A stretch of DNA of 64,000 bases from the NCBI GenBank assembly GCA_963816555.1, contig CAWFLD010000004.1:248001-312000 (forward strand), read 5' to 3'. The notes below the pieces were generated by a model that saw only the letters and a program-made list of their open reading frames with translations, was not told the DNA's origin and did no database searches. Of this stretch, positions 43,646 to 52,947 are shown in pieces. How positions within the stretch are numbered: position 1 is the stretch's first letter; every line of letters starts with the position of its first letter. The DNA comes from Lutibaculum sp963816555. Its GTDB lineage: Bacteria; Pseudomonadota; Alphaproteobacteria; Rhizobiales; Tepidamorphaceae. A program made the translations under genes and the position numbers.

Positions 43646-43684
43646 CGCCAACAAGCGCGGGAACATCAGGCGGGGTGCCGGGTA

Positions 43685-43966
43685 ATGCTGATCGACGGGG
43701 TGGGCTGGCTCGCCGCTGCCCTCACGATGCTGACCTTTTCCATGCGCGACATGCGCGCGCTGCGCATGGCGGGCATGGCCGCAAACCTGGCCTTCATCTT
43801 CTATGGGCTCGGCGATGCGCTTTATCCGGTGGCCGCGCTCCACATCCTTCTTTTGCCGTGCAACGCGCTCCGATTGTGGCAGATCGTGCGCGAACGGCGC
43901 GGAATGCGGGACGTCGCCCTCGGCCTGGTCGCCCACCACGGTCCCGACGAGGTGGCGGCCGGCTGA
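43685..43966 (+). CDS. Small membrane protein, YgjV-like three-helix module, copy 2
   Basis: A 93-residue protein: DGVGWLAAALTMLTFSMRDM, LRMAGMAANLAFIFYGLGDA and YPVAALHILLLPCNALRLWQ form three hydrophobic helices, followed by a charged tail of about 25 residues. It is clearly paralogous to the gene at 41441 (shared GWLAAALT, TFSMR, LLLPCN, RL). In related genomes such a module can precede a cyclic-nucleotide domain (memory, low certainty); here it stands alone. A gap of 208 bases without gene follows. Confidence 0.72.
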   Translation: MLIDGVGWLAAALTMLTFSMRDMRALRMAGMAANLAFIFYGLGDALYPVAALHILLLPCNALRLWQIVRERRGMRDVALGLVAHHGPDEVAAG

Positions 43967-44174
43967 ATCGGACGCGGCGCACGGCAATGAACCGCCCGGG
44001 GTCCTGCCAAGGCCGGTCTGGACAACATCGCGAGCGCAGCCGGGCGGACCAGAGGGCCTCCTTCTATCGGCACCAGCCGCTCCGCCCCCTCCACCTCGTG
44101 TCATGCACAGGGGCGTCATCAGCGCCCTCAGCCGCACGTCCATGCCCACCTGCCACGTAGCCGCGTCGCCGCGG

Positions 44175-44627
44175 CTACAGTGCCACCGCCGTCTCGTCCT
44201 TGGCGGTGCGGATGACCAGCATGGTGTGGAAGCGCGCGACGTTGGTGCGGTCGCGGAACAGCCGCTCGCAGAGCGCGTCGAACTCCTCCATGCTCTCCAG
44301 GCGCAGCATGAGGAGCACGTCCGCCAGGCCGGTCACGGCGTGGGCCTGGGCGACGGCCTCCTCCTTCACGACCAGGTCGAGGAAGCGGCGCATCTCCTGC
44401 TCGCCGTGGCGCTCGAGCTCGACGGTGACGATCGCCTTCAGCCCCCTGCCGGCCTTGGCCGGGTCGAGGATGGCGACGATGCGGTCGATCACGCCGGCGC
44501 TGCGGAGGCGGCGGAGCCGGCGCAGGCAGCTCGACGGCGACAGCCCGACCTCGTCGGCCAGCGCCGCGTTGGTGCGCGAGGCGTCGCGCTGCATGAGGTT
44601 CAGGAGCTTGCGGTCGAGCCGGTCCAT
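44175..44627 (-). CDS. Lrp/AsnC family transcriptional regulator
   Basis: A 150-residue Lrp-type regulator. MDRLDRKLLNLMQRDASRTN and ALADEVGLSPSSCLRRLRRL give the helix-turn-helix; the RAM domain has AVTGLADVLLMLRLESMEEF and NVARFHTMLVIRTAK. Start 44627 fits the family; an upstream in-frame start at 44681 is unlikely. It is divergent to a nucleoside-recognition membrane protein and a palindrome lies between, suggesting it controls that gene and itself. Confidence 0.9.
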   Translation of the reverse strand: MDRLDRKLLNLMQRDASRTNAALADEVGLSPSSCLRRLRRLRSAGVIDRIVAILDPAKAGRGLKAIVTVELERHGEQEMRRFLDLVVKEEAVAQAHAVTGLADVLLMLRLESMEEFDALCERLFRDRTNVARFHTMLVIRTAKDETAVAL

Positions 44628-44656
44628 GGGCGGGGCTTTCGAGCGAGGCGAGATCT

Positions 44657-44682
44657 GCAATTTTATTGCACGGCGGCGCAAT
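44657..44682. promoter_or_regulatory. Predicted AsnC-type operator
   Basis: GCAAT-TTT-ATTGC (44657-44669) is a perfect inverted repeat, and a further GCAAT occurs at 44678-44682 in the same phase of about two helical turns. It is AT-rich in a GC-rich context and lies 30 bases upstream of the AsnC-type start and about 70-90 bases before the divergent gene. Lrp-type proteins bind such repeats in arrays. Confidence 0.6.
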
Positions 44683-44748
44683 CTTTGACCACAAATTCGA
44701 AGCGTCCCGCGCTACCTCTTGCCGGCACGTCAAGCGATGGGACGCCGG

Positions 44749-45723
44749 ATGACGAAGACCGCTTTCGCGCTGCGGAGAACGCTCGACTTCTGCCGCATCT
44801 ACTGGGTGCTGGTGCGCATCATCGTGCCGGTGGCGCTCGTCACCGAGGCGCTCGCGCAGCTCGGCGTCATCGAGGCCGTGGCGCCGGCCCTGTCGCCGCT
44901 CATGTCCTTCTACGGGCTGCCGGGCGAGCTCGCCTTCGCGCTCCTCACCGGCGTGCTCGTCGGCATCTGGGGCGGGCTGACGATCCTCTTCACCCTGGTG
45001 CCGGTGTCCTCGCTCACCGTCGCCGACATGACGGTCTTCGCGACGCTCGTGCTCTTCGCGCACGCCCTGCCGATCGAGCAGCGCATCATCCAGAAGGTCG
45101 GGCCGGGCTTCCTCGTCACCACCGCCCTGCGGCTCGCGGGCGCGCTCGCCTACGCCGCGATCCTGCACCAGGTCTTCGCCGCCACTGGCTGGCTCTCGGC
45201 CCCGCTCGACCCGGCCTGGGTGCCGATGGGCGAGACGAAAGGCTGGGCCGACTTCCTCCTCGGCCTCGCCGAGACGCTCGGCTGGATGTTCGTCATCCTC
45301 ATGGCGCTCGCCTGGGCGCTCGAGCTCCTGAAGCTGTCGGGGCTCATGGCCCACGTGAACCGGGCGCTCGCCCCCCTCTTCCGGATGGCCGGCATCGAGG
45401 GCCCGGCGGCCGAGTTCGCCGTCATCGGCCTGTTCCTCGGCATCTCCTACGGCGCGGGCCTGCTTCTCGACGGCGTGCGCGAGAGCCGGCTCGAGCCGCG
45501 CCAGATCTTCGTCGCCTGCGTCTTCATGGGCTTCGCCCACGGCATCATCGAGGACACGCTCGTCGTCGTGGCGCTGGGGGCCGACCTGACCGGCGTCTTC
45601 CTCGGCCGGCTCGTCTTCGCGGTCGCCGCCACGGCGCTCGTCGCGGTCGCCCTGCGGCGCTCCTCCGACGCGGCGTTCTACGGCTGGATGTACGGCCGGC
45701 GCCCCGCCCGCGCCGCGGCCTGA
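44749..45723 (+). CDS. Nucleoside-recognition (Gate) domain membrane protein
   Basis: A 324-residue polytopic protein with two Gate-type repeats: MSFYGLPGELAFALLTGVLVGIWGG and GIEGPAAEFAVIGLFLGISYG with GFAHGIIEDTLVVVALG. Such proteins resemble spore maturation/nucleoside transporter cores; the cargo is unknown. Starts at 44737 and 44749 are both possible. Control by the divergent AsnC-type regulator suggests an amino acid or related metabolite as cargo. A bidirectional terminator follows. Confidence 0.82.
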   Translation: MTKTAFALRRTLDFCRIYWVLVRIIVPVALVTEALAQLGVIEAVAPALSPLMSFYGLPGELAFALLTGVLVGIWGGLTILFTLVPVSSLTVADMTVFATLVLFAHALPIEQRIIQKVGPGFLVTTALRLAGALAYAAILHQVFAATGWLSAPLDPAWVPMGETKGWADFLLGLAETLGWMFVILMALAWALELLKLSGLMAHVNRALAPLFRMAGIEGPAAEFAVIGLFLGISYGAGLLLDGVRESRLEPRQIFVACVFMGFAHGIIEDTLVVVALGADLTGVFLGRLVFAVAATALVAVALRRSSDAAFYGWMYGRRPARAAA

Positions 45724-45754
45724 GGGCCGGCGCTCCAGCCGCCTCCCCGAAACG

Positions 45755-45784
45755 AAAAAGGCCGCCCGGAGGGGCGGCCTTTCG
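45755..45784. terminator. Bidirectional rho-independent terminator
   Basis: AAAAAGGCCGCCC-GGAG-GGGCGGCCTTT: an 8-bp GC stem with A-run on the left and T-run on the right. It separates the converging nucleoside-recognition gene and rpsD and can serve both. Confidence 0.9.
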
Positions 45785-45811
45785 AATTCCGTGGAAGCCT
45801 TTCGGCCCGCG

Positions 45812-46429
45812 TCAGCGCGAGTAGAACTCGATGACGAGGTGCGGCTCCATCATGACCGGGTACGGCACGTCGGCGAGGCCGGGCGAGCGCACGAAGCTGG
45901 CGGTCATCTTCTGGTGGTCGACCTCGATGTAGTCCGGCACGTCGCGCTCGGCGAGCTGCGTCGCCTCGAGCACGATGGCGAGCTGCTTGGAAGCTTCCTT
46001 GACCTCGATGACGTCGCCCGGCTTCACGCGGTAGCTCGGGATGTTCACCTTCTGGCCGTTCACCTTGATGTGGCCGTGGTTGATGAACTGGCGCGAGGCG
46101 AACGGCGTCGGCGCGAACTTCGCGCGGTAGACGACGGCGTCGAGCCGGCGCTCGAGCAGGCCGATCAGGTTCTCGGAGGTGTCGCCCTTCAGGCGGTTGG
46201 CCTCCTCGTAGACCTTGCGGAACTGCTTCTCGGTGATGTTGCCGTAGTGGCCCTTCAGCTTCTGCTTGGCGCGCAGCTGCTGGCCGTAGTCGGAGACCTT
46301 GCCGCGGCGGCGCTGGCCGTGCTCGCCGGGGCCGTATTCGCGGCGGTTGACCGGGCTCTTCGGCCGGCCCCAGATGTTCTCGCCGAGGCGGCGGTCGATC
46401 TTGTACTTCGCTTCGATGCGCTTGCTCAC
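45812..46429 (-). CDS. rpsD: 30S ribosomal protein S4
   Basis: Full-length S4 (205 residues), a primary 16S rRNA-binding protein. MSKRIEAKYKIDRRLGENIWG, YGPGEHGQRRRGKVSDYGQQ and the S4 RNA-binding domain FASRQFINHGHIKVNGQKVN are clear. As in other alphaproteobacteria it lies outside the alpha operon as a single gene. Confidence 0.97.
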   Translation of the reverse strand: MSKRIEAKYKIDRRLGENIWGRPKSPVNRREYGPGEHGQRRRGKVSDYGQQLRAKQKLKGHYGNITEKQFRKVYEEANRLKGDTSENLIGLLERRLDAVVYRAKFAPTPFASRQFINHGHIKVNGQKVNIPSYRVKPGDVIEVKEASKQLAIVLEATQLAERDVPDYIEVDHQKMTASFVRSPGLADVPYPVMMEPHLVIEFYSR

Positions 46430-46585
46430 GCGCTAACCCTTCTCAAAAAACGTCTGCAGATCGTTCAAAATGAACCGCTTCTCCTCTGCCACCCTTCCGG
46501 GGGCCGACAGGCGAGGACCCGAACCGAGCCTTCGCCACGCAAGCGGAAAGACGGCGCGAGCCCAACGGTCCGCGCCGATCGGCGG

Positions 46586-46614
46586 TAGATAGCCGCGCCG
46601 GCCGGCATTGTCAA
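46586..46614 (-). promoter_or_regulatory. Predicted sigma70-type promoter of rpsD
   Basis: Minus-strand TTGACA (46609-46614) and TATCTA (46586-46591) are separated by 17 bases, a near-consensus promoter. Its -35 box overlaps the last codons of miaA. The leader to the rpsD ATG is about 150 nt, room for S4 autoregulation, although no pseudoknot could be verified. Confidence 0.72.
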
Positions 46615-47561
46615 ACCGCGAGGGCCTCAAGGACGGCGGCCTGCGCCTCCTCCGGCGCGGCCCGCGGCCAGTCGGCCATCTGCGTGCGGAACCAGGTGAA
46701 CTGGCGCTTGGCGTAGCGCCGCGTGTCCATGCGGATCTTCTCCACGGTCTCGCCGTAGCCGGCCTCGCCGCGCACATGGGCGAGGAGCGGCCGCAGCCCG
46801 TGCGCGCGGTAGCCCGGCAGGGCGGGATCGAGGTCCATCGCCTCGACCGCCCTCGCCTCCTCGACCGCCCCTTCCTCGAGCATCGCGACCGTGCGCGCCT
46901 CGATGCGCCGGCGCAGCGCGGCCCGGTCGGGCCACAGCACGAGGCGCAGCGCCGTCTCCTCCGGCACGAGCGGCGGCTGCGGCGGGTCGCCCTGCCACGC
47001 CGACAGCGGCCGGCCCGTCGCCTCCAGCACCTCGAGCGCGCGCAGGATGCGCTGCGGGTCGGTCATGGGAATGCGGGAGGCGGCGGCGGGATCGCGCGCC
47101 TCAAGCTCGCGGTGCAGGCGCTCCGCGCCCTCGTCCTCGATGCGGGCGCGCACCGCCTGCCGCACCTCGTCCGGCACGGCGGGGATGTGCGCGAAGCCTC
47201 GCGTCAGCGCGCGGAAGTAGAGGCCCGTGCCGCCGACGAGGATCGGCCGGCGGCCCTGGGCGCGCGTCTCGGCGAGCGCGGCCTCCACGTCGGCCAGCCA
47301 GCGGCCGGTCGAATAGGGCTCGCGCAGCGACACGTGGCCGTAGAGGCGATGCGGCACCCTCGCCTCCTCCTCGGCCGAGGGCCTCGCGGTCAGGATCCGG
47401 AGCTCGGAATAGACCTGCATCGAATCGGCGTTTATCACGGTGCCGCCCAGCCGCTCCGCCAGGTCGAGCGCCAGGGCCGACTTGCCGCTGGCGGTCGGCC
47501 CGGCGATCAGGATCGGGCTTTCGGGGCTCACCGCCTCACCCACGGGAATGAACGCGCTCAC
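46611..47561 (-). CDS. miaA: tRNA dimethylallyltransferase
   Basis: MiaA adds the dimethylallyl group to A37 of tRNAs reading UNN codons. Walker A is LIAGPTASGKSALALDLAE; NADSMQVYSELRILTARPS, VGGTGLYFRALTRG and YAKRQFTWFRTQM are family motifs. The start is taken as GTG at 47561 (AGAGG six bases upstream); a later in-frame GTG (47543) is possible. With the chosen start, the GTG abuts the ATG of the divergent serB. Length 316 residues. Confidence 0.93.
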   Translation of the reverse strand: MSAFIPVGEAVSPESPILIAGPTASGKSALALDLAERLGGTVINADSMQVYSELRILTARPSAEEEARVPHRLYGHVSLREPYSTGRWLADVEAALAETRAQGRRPILVGGTGLYFRALTRGFAHIPAVPDEVRQAVRARIEDEGAERLHRELEARDPAAASRIPMTDPQRILRALEVLEATGRPLSAWQGDPPQPPLVPEETALRLVLWPDRAALRRRIEARTVAMLEEGAVEEARAVEAMDLDPALPGYRAHGLRPLLAHVRGEAGYGETVEKIRMDTRRYAKRQFTWFRTQMADWPRAAPEEAQAAVLEALAV

Positions 47562-48443
<882 letters not shown>

Positions 48444-48461
48444 AGGAACGTCCCTTCGGCA

Positions 48462-48483
48462 TTCCGGCCCGGCGGAGCCGGAA
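48462..48483. terminator. Hairpin between converging serB and MFS gene
   Basis: TTCCGGC and GCCGGAA form a perfect 7-bp stem around 8 bases in the 41-base gap between the two stops. There is no T-run, so this is a possible rho-assisted or bidirectional end point only. Confidence 0.4.
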
Positions 48484-48484
48484 A

Positions 48485-49918
48485 TCACCTTTCCGGCTGC
48501 AGGCCGCCGTCGCCGGGCGTCGCCCGCTCGATGCGGAGGGCGCTCACGAGGCCGCCGAGAAGGGTGAGCGCGGCGGCGAGCGCCAGACCCGCCCGCGGCG
48601 CGACGTCGGCGGAGGCGAGCGTGAAGAGCACCGTCATGAGGACGCCGCCGGCGGTCTGGCCGACGAGCCGCGCCGTGCCCTGCATGCCGCCGGCCGCACC
48701 GCTGCGCTCGCGGGCGACGGAGACCAGCATGTTGCGGTTGTTGGGCACGAGGAAGAGGCCGAAGCCGAGGCCCGAAACCATGGTGAAGAGGACGAGAGGC
48801 ACCGGGCTGCCGTGCAGCGGCCACGCCGCGGCCAGGCCGAGGCCGATCGCCAGCAGGACACCGCCCACCGCGCACAGGAGGCCGCTCGCCATCCGGTCGG
48901 ACAACCGCCCCGCGATCGGCCCCGCGACCGCGACCACCAGCGGCCACGGCGTCATGCACAGGCCGGTGGCCAGCGGGGAGAGGCCCATCCCGTGCTGGAA
49001 GACGAAGGGCAGCGCCACGTAGCTCGCCATCTGGCCGGAGAAGCAGCAGACCGACGCGATCACCGAGAGCCGGAACGAGCGCTCGCGCAGGAGATCGAGG
49101 GGGATCAACGGCGTCGGACGCGGCCACTCGCGCCGCACGAGGGCGAGGAAGCTCGCCGCGCTGAGGGCGAGGAGCGCGAGGCCCGGCATCGGCCCATCGC
49201 TCACGCGGTCGGCACCCAGCACCAGGCAGCCGAAGCCGGCCGCGTTGAGCGCGATGCTGAGCAGGTCGAGCCGGCGGCGGCTGCCGGCCGGCCGCGGCAG
49301 CGCCCGGCCCGCGACGAGCACGACGATCCCGATCGGCACGTTGACCGCGAAGAGCCACGGCCAGCTCGCGACGGAGAGGATCGCCGCGCCGATCGTCGGC
49401 CCGACCGCCGCCGAGAGCGCGACCACCATGGCGTTCCAGCCGATGACGGTGCCGATCAGCCGCTGCGGGAAGGTGAAGCGCAACAGCGTGACGGCGAGCG
49501 CCATGACCGGCGCCGCGCCCAGCCCCTGCGCGAAGCGGGCGGCGACCAGCCAGGGAAGCGACGGCGCCAGCGAGCACAGCGCGGAAGAACCCGCGAACAG
49601 CACGACGCCCGCCAGGAAGACCTTGCGGTGGCCGATGCTCTCGCCCAGCGCCGCGCTCGGCAGCAGGCCCATGACGAGGGCGAGCTGGTAGGCCGTCACG
49701 ACCCAGACCGTGGAGGCGGCGGAGACGTTCAGGGCGGACTGGATCGTGGGCAGAGCCACGTTCGCGATCGCCCCGTCGATCACGACCAGCACCAGCGAGG
49801 CCATGAGCCCGAACGTCGCGTAATGCCGGCGCGGGCCGGGCAGGCCTTCGGCCGGATCGGTGGACTCGGGGCGTTGCGAGGGGTGGCTGGCGCCGTGACG
49901 TGCGAGTGAAAGGGACAT
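48485..49918 (-). CDS. DHA2-type MFS drug/efflux transporter
   Basis: A 477-residue, 14-helix-type major facilitator. VLVVIDGAIANVALPTIQSAL is the first helix with the family motif D1, GESIGHRKVFLAGVVLF is motif A, and RFAQGLGAAPVMALAVTLLR is motif B. The start at 49918 is supported by GGAGG seven bases upstream. It is divergent to a LysR regulator, with a perfect palindrome between, so it is probably induced by an effector of that regulator. The substrate is unknown. Confidence 0.9.
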   Translation of the reverse strand: MSLSLARHGASHPSQRPESTDPAEGLPGPRRHYATFGLMASLVLVVIDGAIANVALPTIQSALNVSAASTVWVVTAYQLALVMGLLPSAALGESIGHRKVFLAGVVLFAGSSALCSLAPSLPWLVAARFAQGLGAAPVMALAVTLLRFTFPQRLIGTVIGWNAMVVALSAAVGPTIGAAILSVASWPWLFAVNVPIGIVVLVAGRALPRPAGSRRRLDLLSIALNAAGFGCLVLGADRVSDGPMPGLALLALSAASFLALVRREWPRPTPLIPLDLLRERSFRLSVIASVCCFSGQMASYVALPFVFQHGMGLSPLATGLCMTPWPLVVAVAGPIAGRLSDRMASGLLCAVGGVLLAIGLGLAAAWPLHGSPVPLVLFTMVSGLGFGLFLVPNNRNMLVSVARERSGAAGGMQGTARLVGQTAGGVLMTVLFTLASADVAPRAGLALAAALTLLGGLVSALRIERATPGDGGLQPER

Positions 49919-49986
49919 TCTGCCTCCGCGGGGGATCATGCGAGGGCAAGATAGCGGGGCGCGGACATGGCGGAAGACGCACGGGT

Positions 49987-50003
49987 TGCAGGAAATAGCT
50001 GCA
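49987..50003. promoter_or_regulatory. Predicted LysR-type operator
   Basis: TGCAG-N7-CTGCA, a perfect inverted repeat that contains the T-N11-A pattern of LysR boxes. It lies 44 bases before the LysR ATG and 69 bases before the divergent MFS start, the classical position for an autoregulated LysR gene and its target. Confidence 0.65.
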
Positions 50004-50046
50004 CGGGACGCTATGCCGGACCGCCACGCGCGTATAGGCTTCGGCC

Positions 50047-50997
50047 ATGGGCCAGCCGGATCTCAACCTGCTGAGGGCGCTCGACGCCCTGCTCGAGACG
50101 GGCAGCGTCGCGGGAGCGGCGCGCAAGCTGGGGCTCAGCGCCTCGGCGATGAGCCGGACGCTCGCCCGGCTGCGCGAGACGACGGGCGACCCGCTGCTGG
50201 TGCGGGCGGGACAAGGCATGGTGCTCACCCCGCACGCGGCGGCCCTTCGCGAGCGGGTCTCCCACGTCGCGACCGAGGTCGAGGCGCTGCTGCGGCGCAC
50301 CGACGCCCCGCTCGACCTGGCGCGGCTGCAGCGCGTCTTCACGATCCGGGCGAACGAGGCGTGGGTGGTCGCCTTCGCGGCGCGCCTGATGCAGGCCGTG
50401 ACGGCGGCGGCGCCGGGCGTGCAGCTTCGCTTTCCGCCCAAGACCAGCAAGGACGTGCGGCCCCTTCGCGAGGGACTCGTCGACCTCGAGATCGGCATCT
50501 ACGGCGGCAGCGGCCCGGAGCTCATGATCCAGACGCTCTACCACGACCATTTCGTCGGGGTGGTGCGGACCGGGCATCCGCTGGCGACGGGCGAGGTGAC
50601 CGCGCGCCGCTACGCCGCGTTCGACCACGTCATCGCCTCGCGGCGGTCCACGGACAGCGGTCCCGCCGACGGCGCGCTCGCCGCCTCGGGCCTGTCGCCG
50701 AGGACCGCGGTGACGGTCCCGAGCTTCCCGGCGGCGCTGGCCGTCGCCTCGGTCTCCGACCTGGTGGCGCTCGTGCCGCATTCGTTCGCTGAGGCGGAGG
50801 CGGCCCGCGGCGCGGCGGGCGCGGGCCCGCAATTCCACTCCTTCCCCCTGCCCGTCGAGACGGAGCGGTTCGCCATATCGCAGATATGGCACCCTCGCGT
50901 GGACGCCGATCCGGCGCACCGATGGCTCCGCTCGGTCGTCAGGTCCTTCTACCACGCGCAGCCGGAGCCCCGGCCCGCGCCCCGCGACACCGCGTGA
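50047..50997 (+). CDS. LysR family transcriptional regulator
   Basis: A 316-residue LysR-type regulator. The winged helix-turn-helix at residues 4-62 (LNLLRALDALLETGSVAGAA, RKLGLSASAMSRTLARLRET) is canonical, followed by a co-inducer domain with VDLEIGIYGGSGPELMIQTL and VASVSDLVALVPHSFAE. It is likely to control the divergent MFS gene through the palindrome at 49987. A bidirectional terminator follows. Confidence 0.92.
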   Translation: MGQPDLNLLRALDALLETGSVAGAARKLGLSASAMSRTLARLRETTGDPLLVRAGQGMVLTPHAAALRERVSHVATEVEALLRRTDAPLDLARLQRVFTIRANEAWVVAFAARLMQAVTAAAPGVQLRFPPKTSKDVRPLREGLVDLEIGIYGGSGPELMIQTLYHDHFVGVVRTGHPLATGEVTARRYAAFDHVIASRRSTDSGPADGALAASGLSPRTAVTVPSFPAALAVASVSDLVALVPHSFAEAEAARGAAGAGPQFHSFPLPVETERFAISQIWHPRVDADPAHRWLRSVVRSFYHAQPEPRPAPRDTA

Positions 50998-51066
50998 GGT
51001 CCGGAAGGCCGCCGCCGCCCGCTGCGGGCGGCGGACGGTCCCGTCCCAAGCGGCGAAGGGCAAAAG

Positions 51067-51092
51067 AAAAGGGGCGCACAAGCGCCCCTTTC
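51067..51092. terminator. Bidirectional rho-independent terminator
   Basis: AAAAGGGGCGC-ACAA-GCGCCCCTTT: a 7-bp GC stem with flanking A- and T-runs between the converging LysR and Do-protease genes. Confidence 0.9.
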
Positions 51093-51156
51093 CATACGTC
51101 TCTCGCCGGCAACCGGGGCGCCGTGACGCCCGTTGCCGGCCTCTGGGTCCGGGAGA

Positions 51157-52680
51157 TCAGTCCTCGAACGGCACCACGATGAACTGCAGCTCGCCCGAGG
51201 GATCGGCCGTGAGCAGAAGCGCCGACTTGCGGCCCATGTCCTTCAGGCGCTTCACCGCGTCCTGGAACTCCTCCGGGGTCCGCACCCGCTCCTGCGACAC
51301 CTCGCTGATGACGAAGCCCTCCTGCATGCCCTTGTCCTGGGCCGGGCTCTTGTCGTCGACGCCGACGACGACGACGCCCTCGAGGTTCTCCGCGATGCCG
51401 TACTGCTCGCGGCGCGCGTCCGTCAGCTCGCCGACCTTCAGGCCGAGCGCGTCGACGCCCTCTTCCTGCTTGGGCTGGTCCTCGGGCTTCTTGGTCTCGG
51501 TCTCCTGGTCCTGGGTCGCCTCCTCGAGGCGGCCGACCTTGACCTGGATCGTCTGCTCCTCGCCGTCGCGCAGGAGCTTCACCTCGACCGACTCGCCGAT
51601 CGCCGTGTCGGCGACGACCCGCGGCAGCTGCCGCATCTCGTCGATGTCGTGGCCGTCGAACGACAGGATGACGTCGCCGGTCTTGATGCCGGCCTCGGCC
51701 GCCGGGCCGTCCTCGTTGACGCCGGCGACGAGCGCGCCCTTGGCGTCGTCCATGCCGAGGCTCTCGGCGATCTCGGGCGTCACCGTCTGGATGCGCACGC
51801 CGAGCCAGCCGCGGCGCGTCTCGCCGTACTGCACGAGCTGGTCGATCACGTGGCGCGCGAGGTTGGAGGGGACCGAGAAGCCGATGCCGATCGAGCCGCC
51901 GGAGGGCGAGATGATCGCCGTGTTGATGCCCACGACCTCGCCGTTCATGTTGAAGAGCGGGCCGCCGGAATTGCCGCGGTTGATCGCGGCGTCGGTCTGG
52001 ATGAAGGAATCGTAGGGGCCCGACTGGATGTCGCGCTTCTGCGCCGAGACGATGCCGGCCGTGACCGTGCCGCCGAGGCCGAACGGGTTGCCGATCGCGA
52101 CGACCCAGTCGCCGACGCGCAGCTTGTCGGAATCGCCGAAATGCACGGCCTTGAGCGGCTGCTTCGGCTGGACGCGCAGCACGGCGAGGTCGGTCTGCTT
52201 GTCGATGCCGATGACCTCGGCCGGCAGCTCGCGCCCGTCGTTGAAGTTGACGACGATCTCGTCGGCGTCGTCGATCACGTGGTTGTTCGTGACGATGATG
52301 CCGGACCCGTCGATCACGAAGCCGGAGCCGAGCGAGTTGACCCGGCGCGGCCGGTTGTCGCCGCCGTGATTGTTGAAGAACTCGTCGAAGAAGTCCTGGA
52401 AGGGCGAGCCCTCCGGCAGGTCGGGCATGTCGAGCCCCTCGGAGGGCGCGACGTCCTGCGAGGTCGAGACGTTGACCACCGCGTCGACGAGGTTCTCCGT
52501 CAGGTCGGCGAAGCTCGTGGGGGCGTCCGGCAGCGGCGCGATGCCGCCCTGGTTGTTCTCGGTCGGGCCGCTCGTCTGGGCCAGGGCCGGCCCGGCGAAG
52601 GTGATCGTGAAGGCGAGCCCGACGGCGGCGAGAAGCCCTCCGCCTCGACCCGATGGTCCTTTCCTAGGCGACGACATCAT
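51157..52680 (-). CDS. degP: Do family periplasmic serine endopeptidase (DegP/MucD-like)
   Basis: A 507-residue periplasmic protease/chaperone. A signal peptide ends at GPALAQ (near residue 35). The catalytic triad is His in IVTNNHVIDDAD, Asp in QTDLAVLRV and Ser in AAINRGNSGGPLFN. Two PDZ domains follow, about 275-370 and 400-500, separated by an acidic Glu/Gln/Lys linker. It degrades misfolded envelope proteins. It follows hflK-hflC-DUF2065 in one direction, a conserved membrane quality-control set. Confidence 0.94.
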   Translation of the reverse strand: MMSSPRKGPSGRGGGLLAAVGLAFTITFAGPALAQTSGPTENNQGGIAPLPDAPTSFADLTENLVDAVVNVSTSQDVAPSEGLDMPDLPEGSPFQDFFDEFFNNHGGDNRPRRVNSLGSGFVIDGSGIIVTNNHVIDDADEIVVNFNDGRELPAEVIGIDKQTDLAVLRVQPKQPLKAVHFGDSDKLRVGDWVVAIGNPFGLGGTVTAGIVSAQKRDIQSGPYDSFIQTDAAINRGNSGGPLFNMNGEVVGINTAIISPSGGSIGIGFSVPSNLARHVIDQLVQYGETRRGWLGVRIQTVTPEIAESLGMDDAKGALVAGVNEDGPAAEAGIKTGDVILSFDGHDIDEMRQLPRVVADTAIGESVEVKLLRDGEEQTIQVKVGRLEEATQDQETETKKPEDQPKQEEGVDALGLKVGELTDARREQYGIAENLEGVVVVGVDDKSPAQDKGMQEGFVISEVSQERVRTPEEFQDAVKRLKDMGRKSALLLTADPSGELQFIVVPFED

Positions 52681-52761
52681 TGGTCTCCCATCCGTTGGCC
52701 GCGTCCGCGCCGGCGGCGGCGCGGATGTCGGCGTGTAGGCCGGCGCGCAGCGGACGCTGCG

Positions 52762-52947
52762 TCAGCCGCGCACGAGCCAGACGATGAACAGCCCCGTCGC
52801 GGCGAGGGCGAGGCCCCCGGCCCGGAGGGTCGAGTCCGGCAGTTCCAGCGCGGATGATATCATTTTCTTCATCCGCGCCGGGAAGCCCGCATAGATGACG
52901 CCCTCGATCACGAGCGCGAGACCGAGGGCGGCAGCGAAATCACTCAT
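52762..52947 (-). CDS. DUF2065 family small membrane protein
   Basis: A 61-residue protein with two predicted helices, AAALGLALVIEGVIYAGFPA and LALAATGLFIVWLV, separated by a short loop. It matches the DUF2065 family usually found between hflC and the Do protease gene. Function is not known. Its start overlaps the hflC stop by four bases. Confidence 0.88.
   Translation of the reverse strand: MSDFAAALGLALVIEGVIYAGFPARMKKMISSALELPDSTLRAGGLALAATGLFIVWLVRG

Noticed and set aside
38779..44170. Transposase, integrase, CRISPR array or toxin-antitoxin pair in the accessory region
   Set aside because: Both strands were read; no recombinase motif, no regularly spaced repeat and no recognisable toxin were found.
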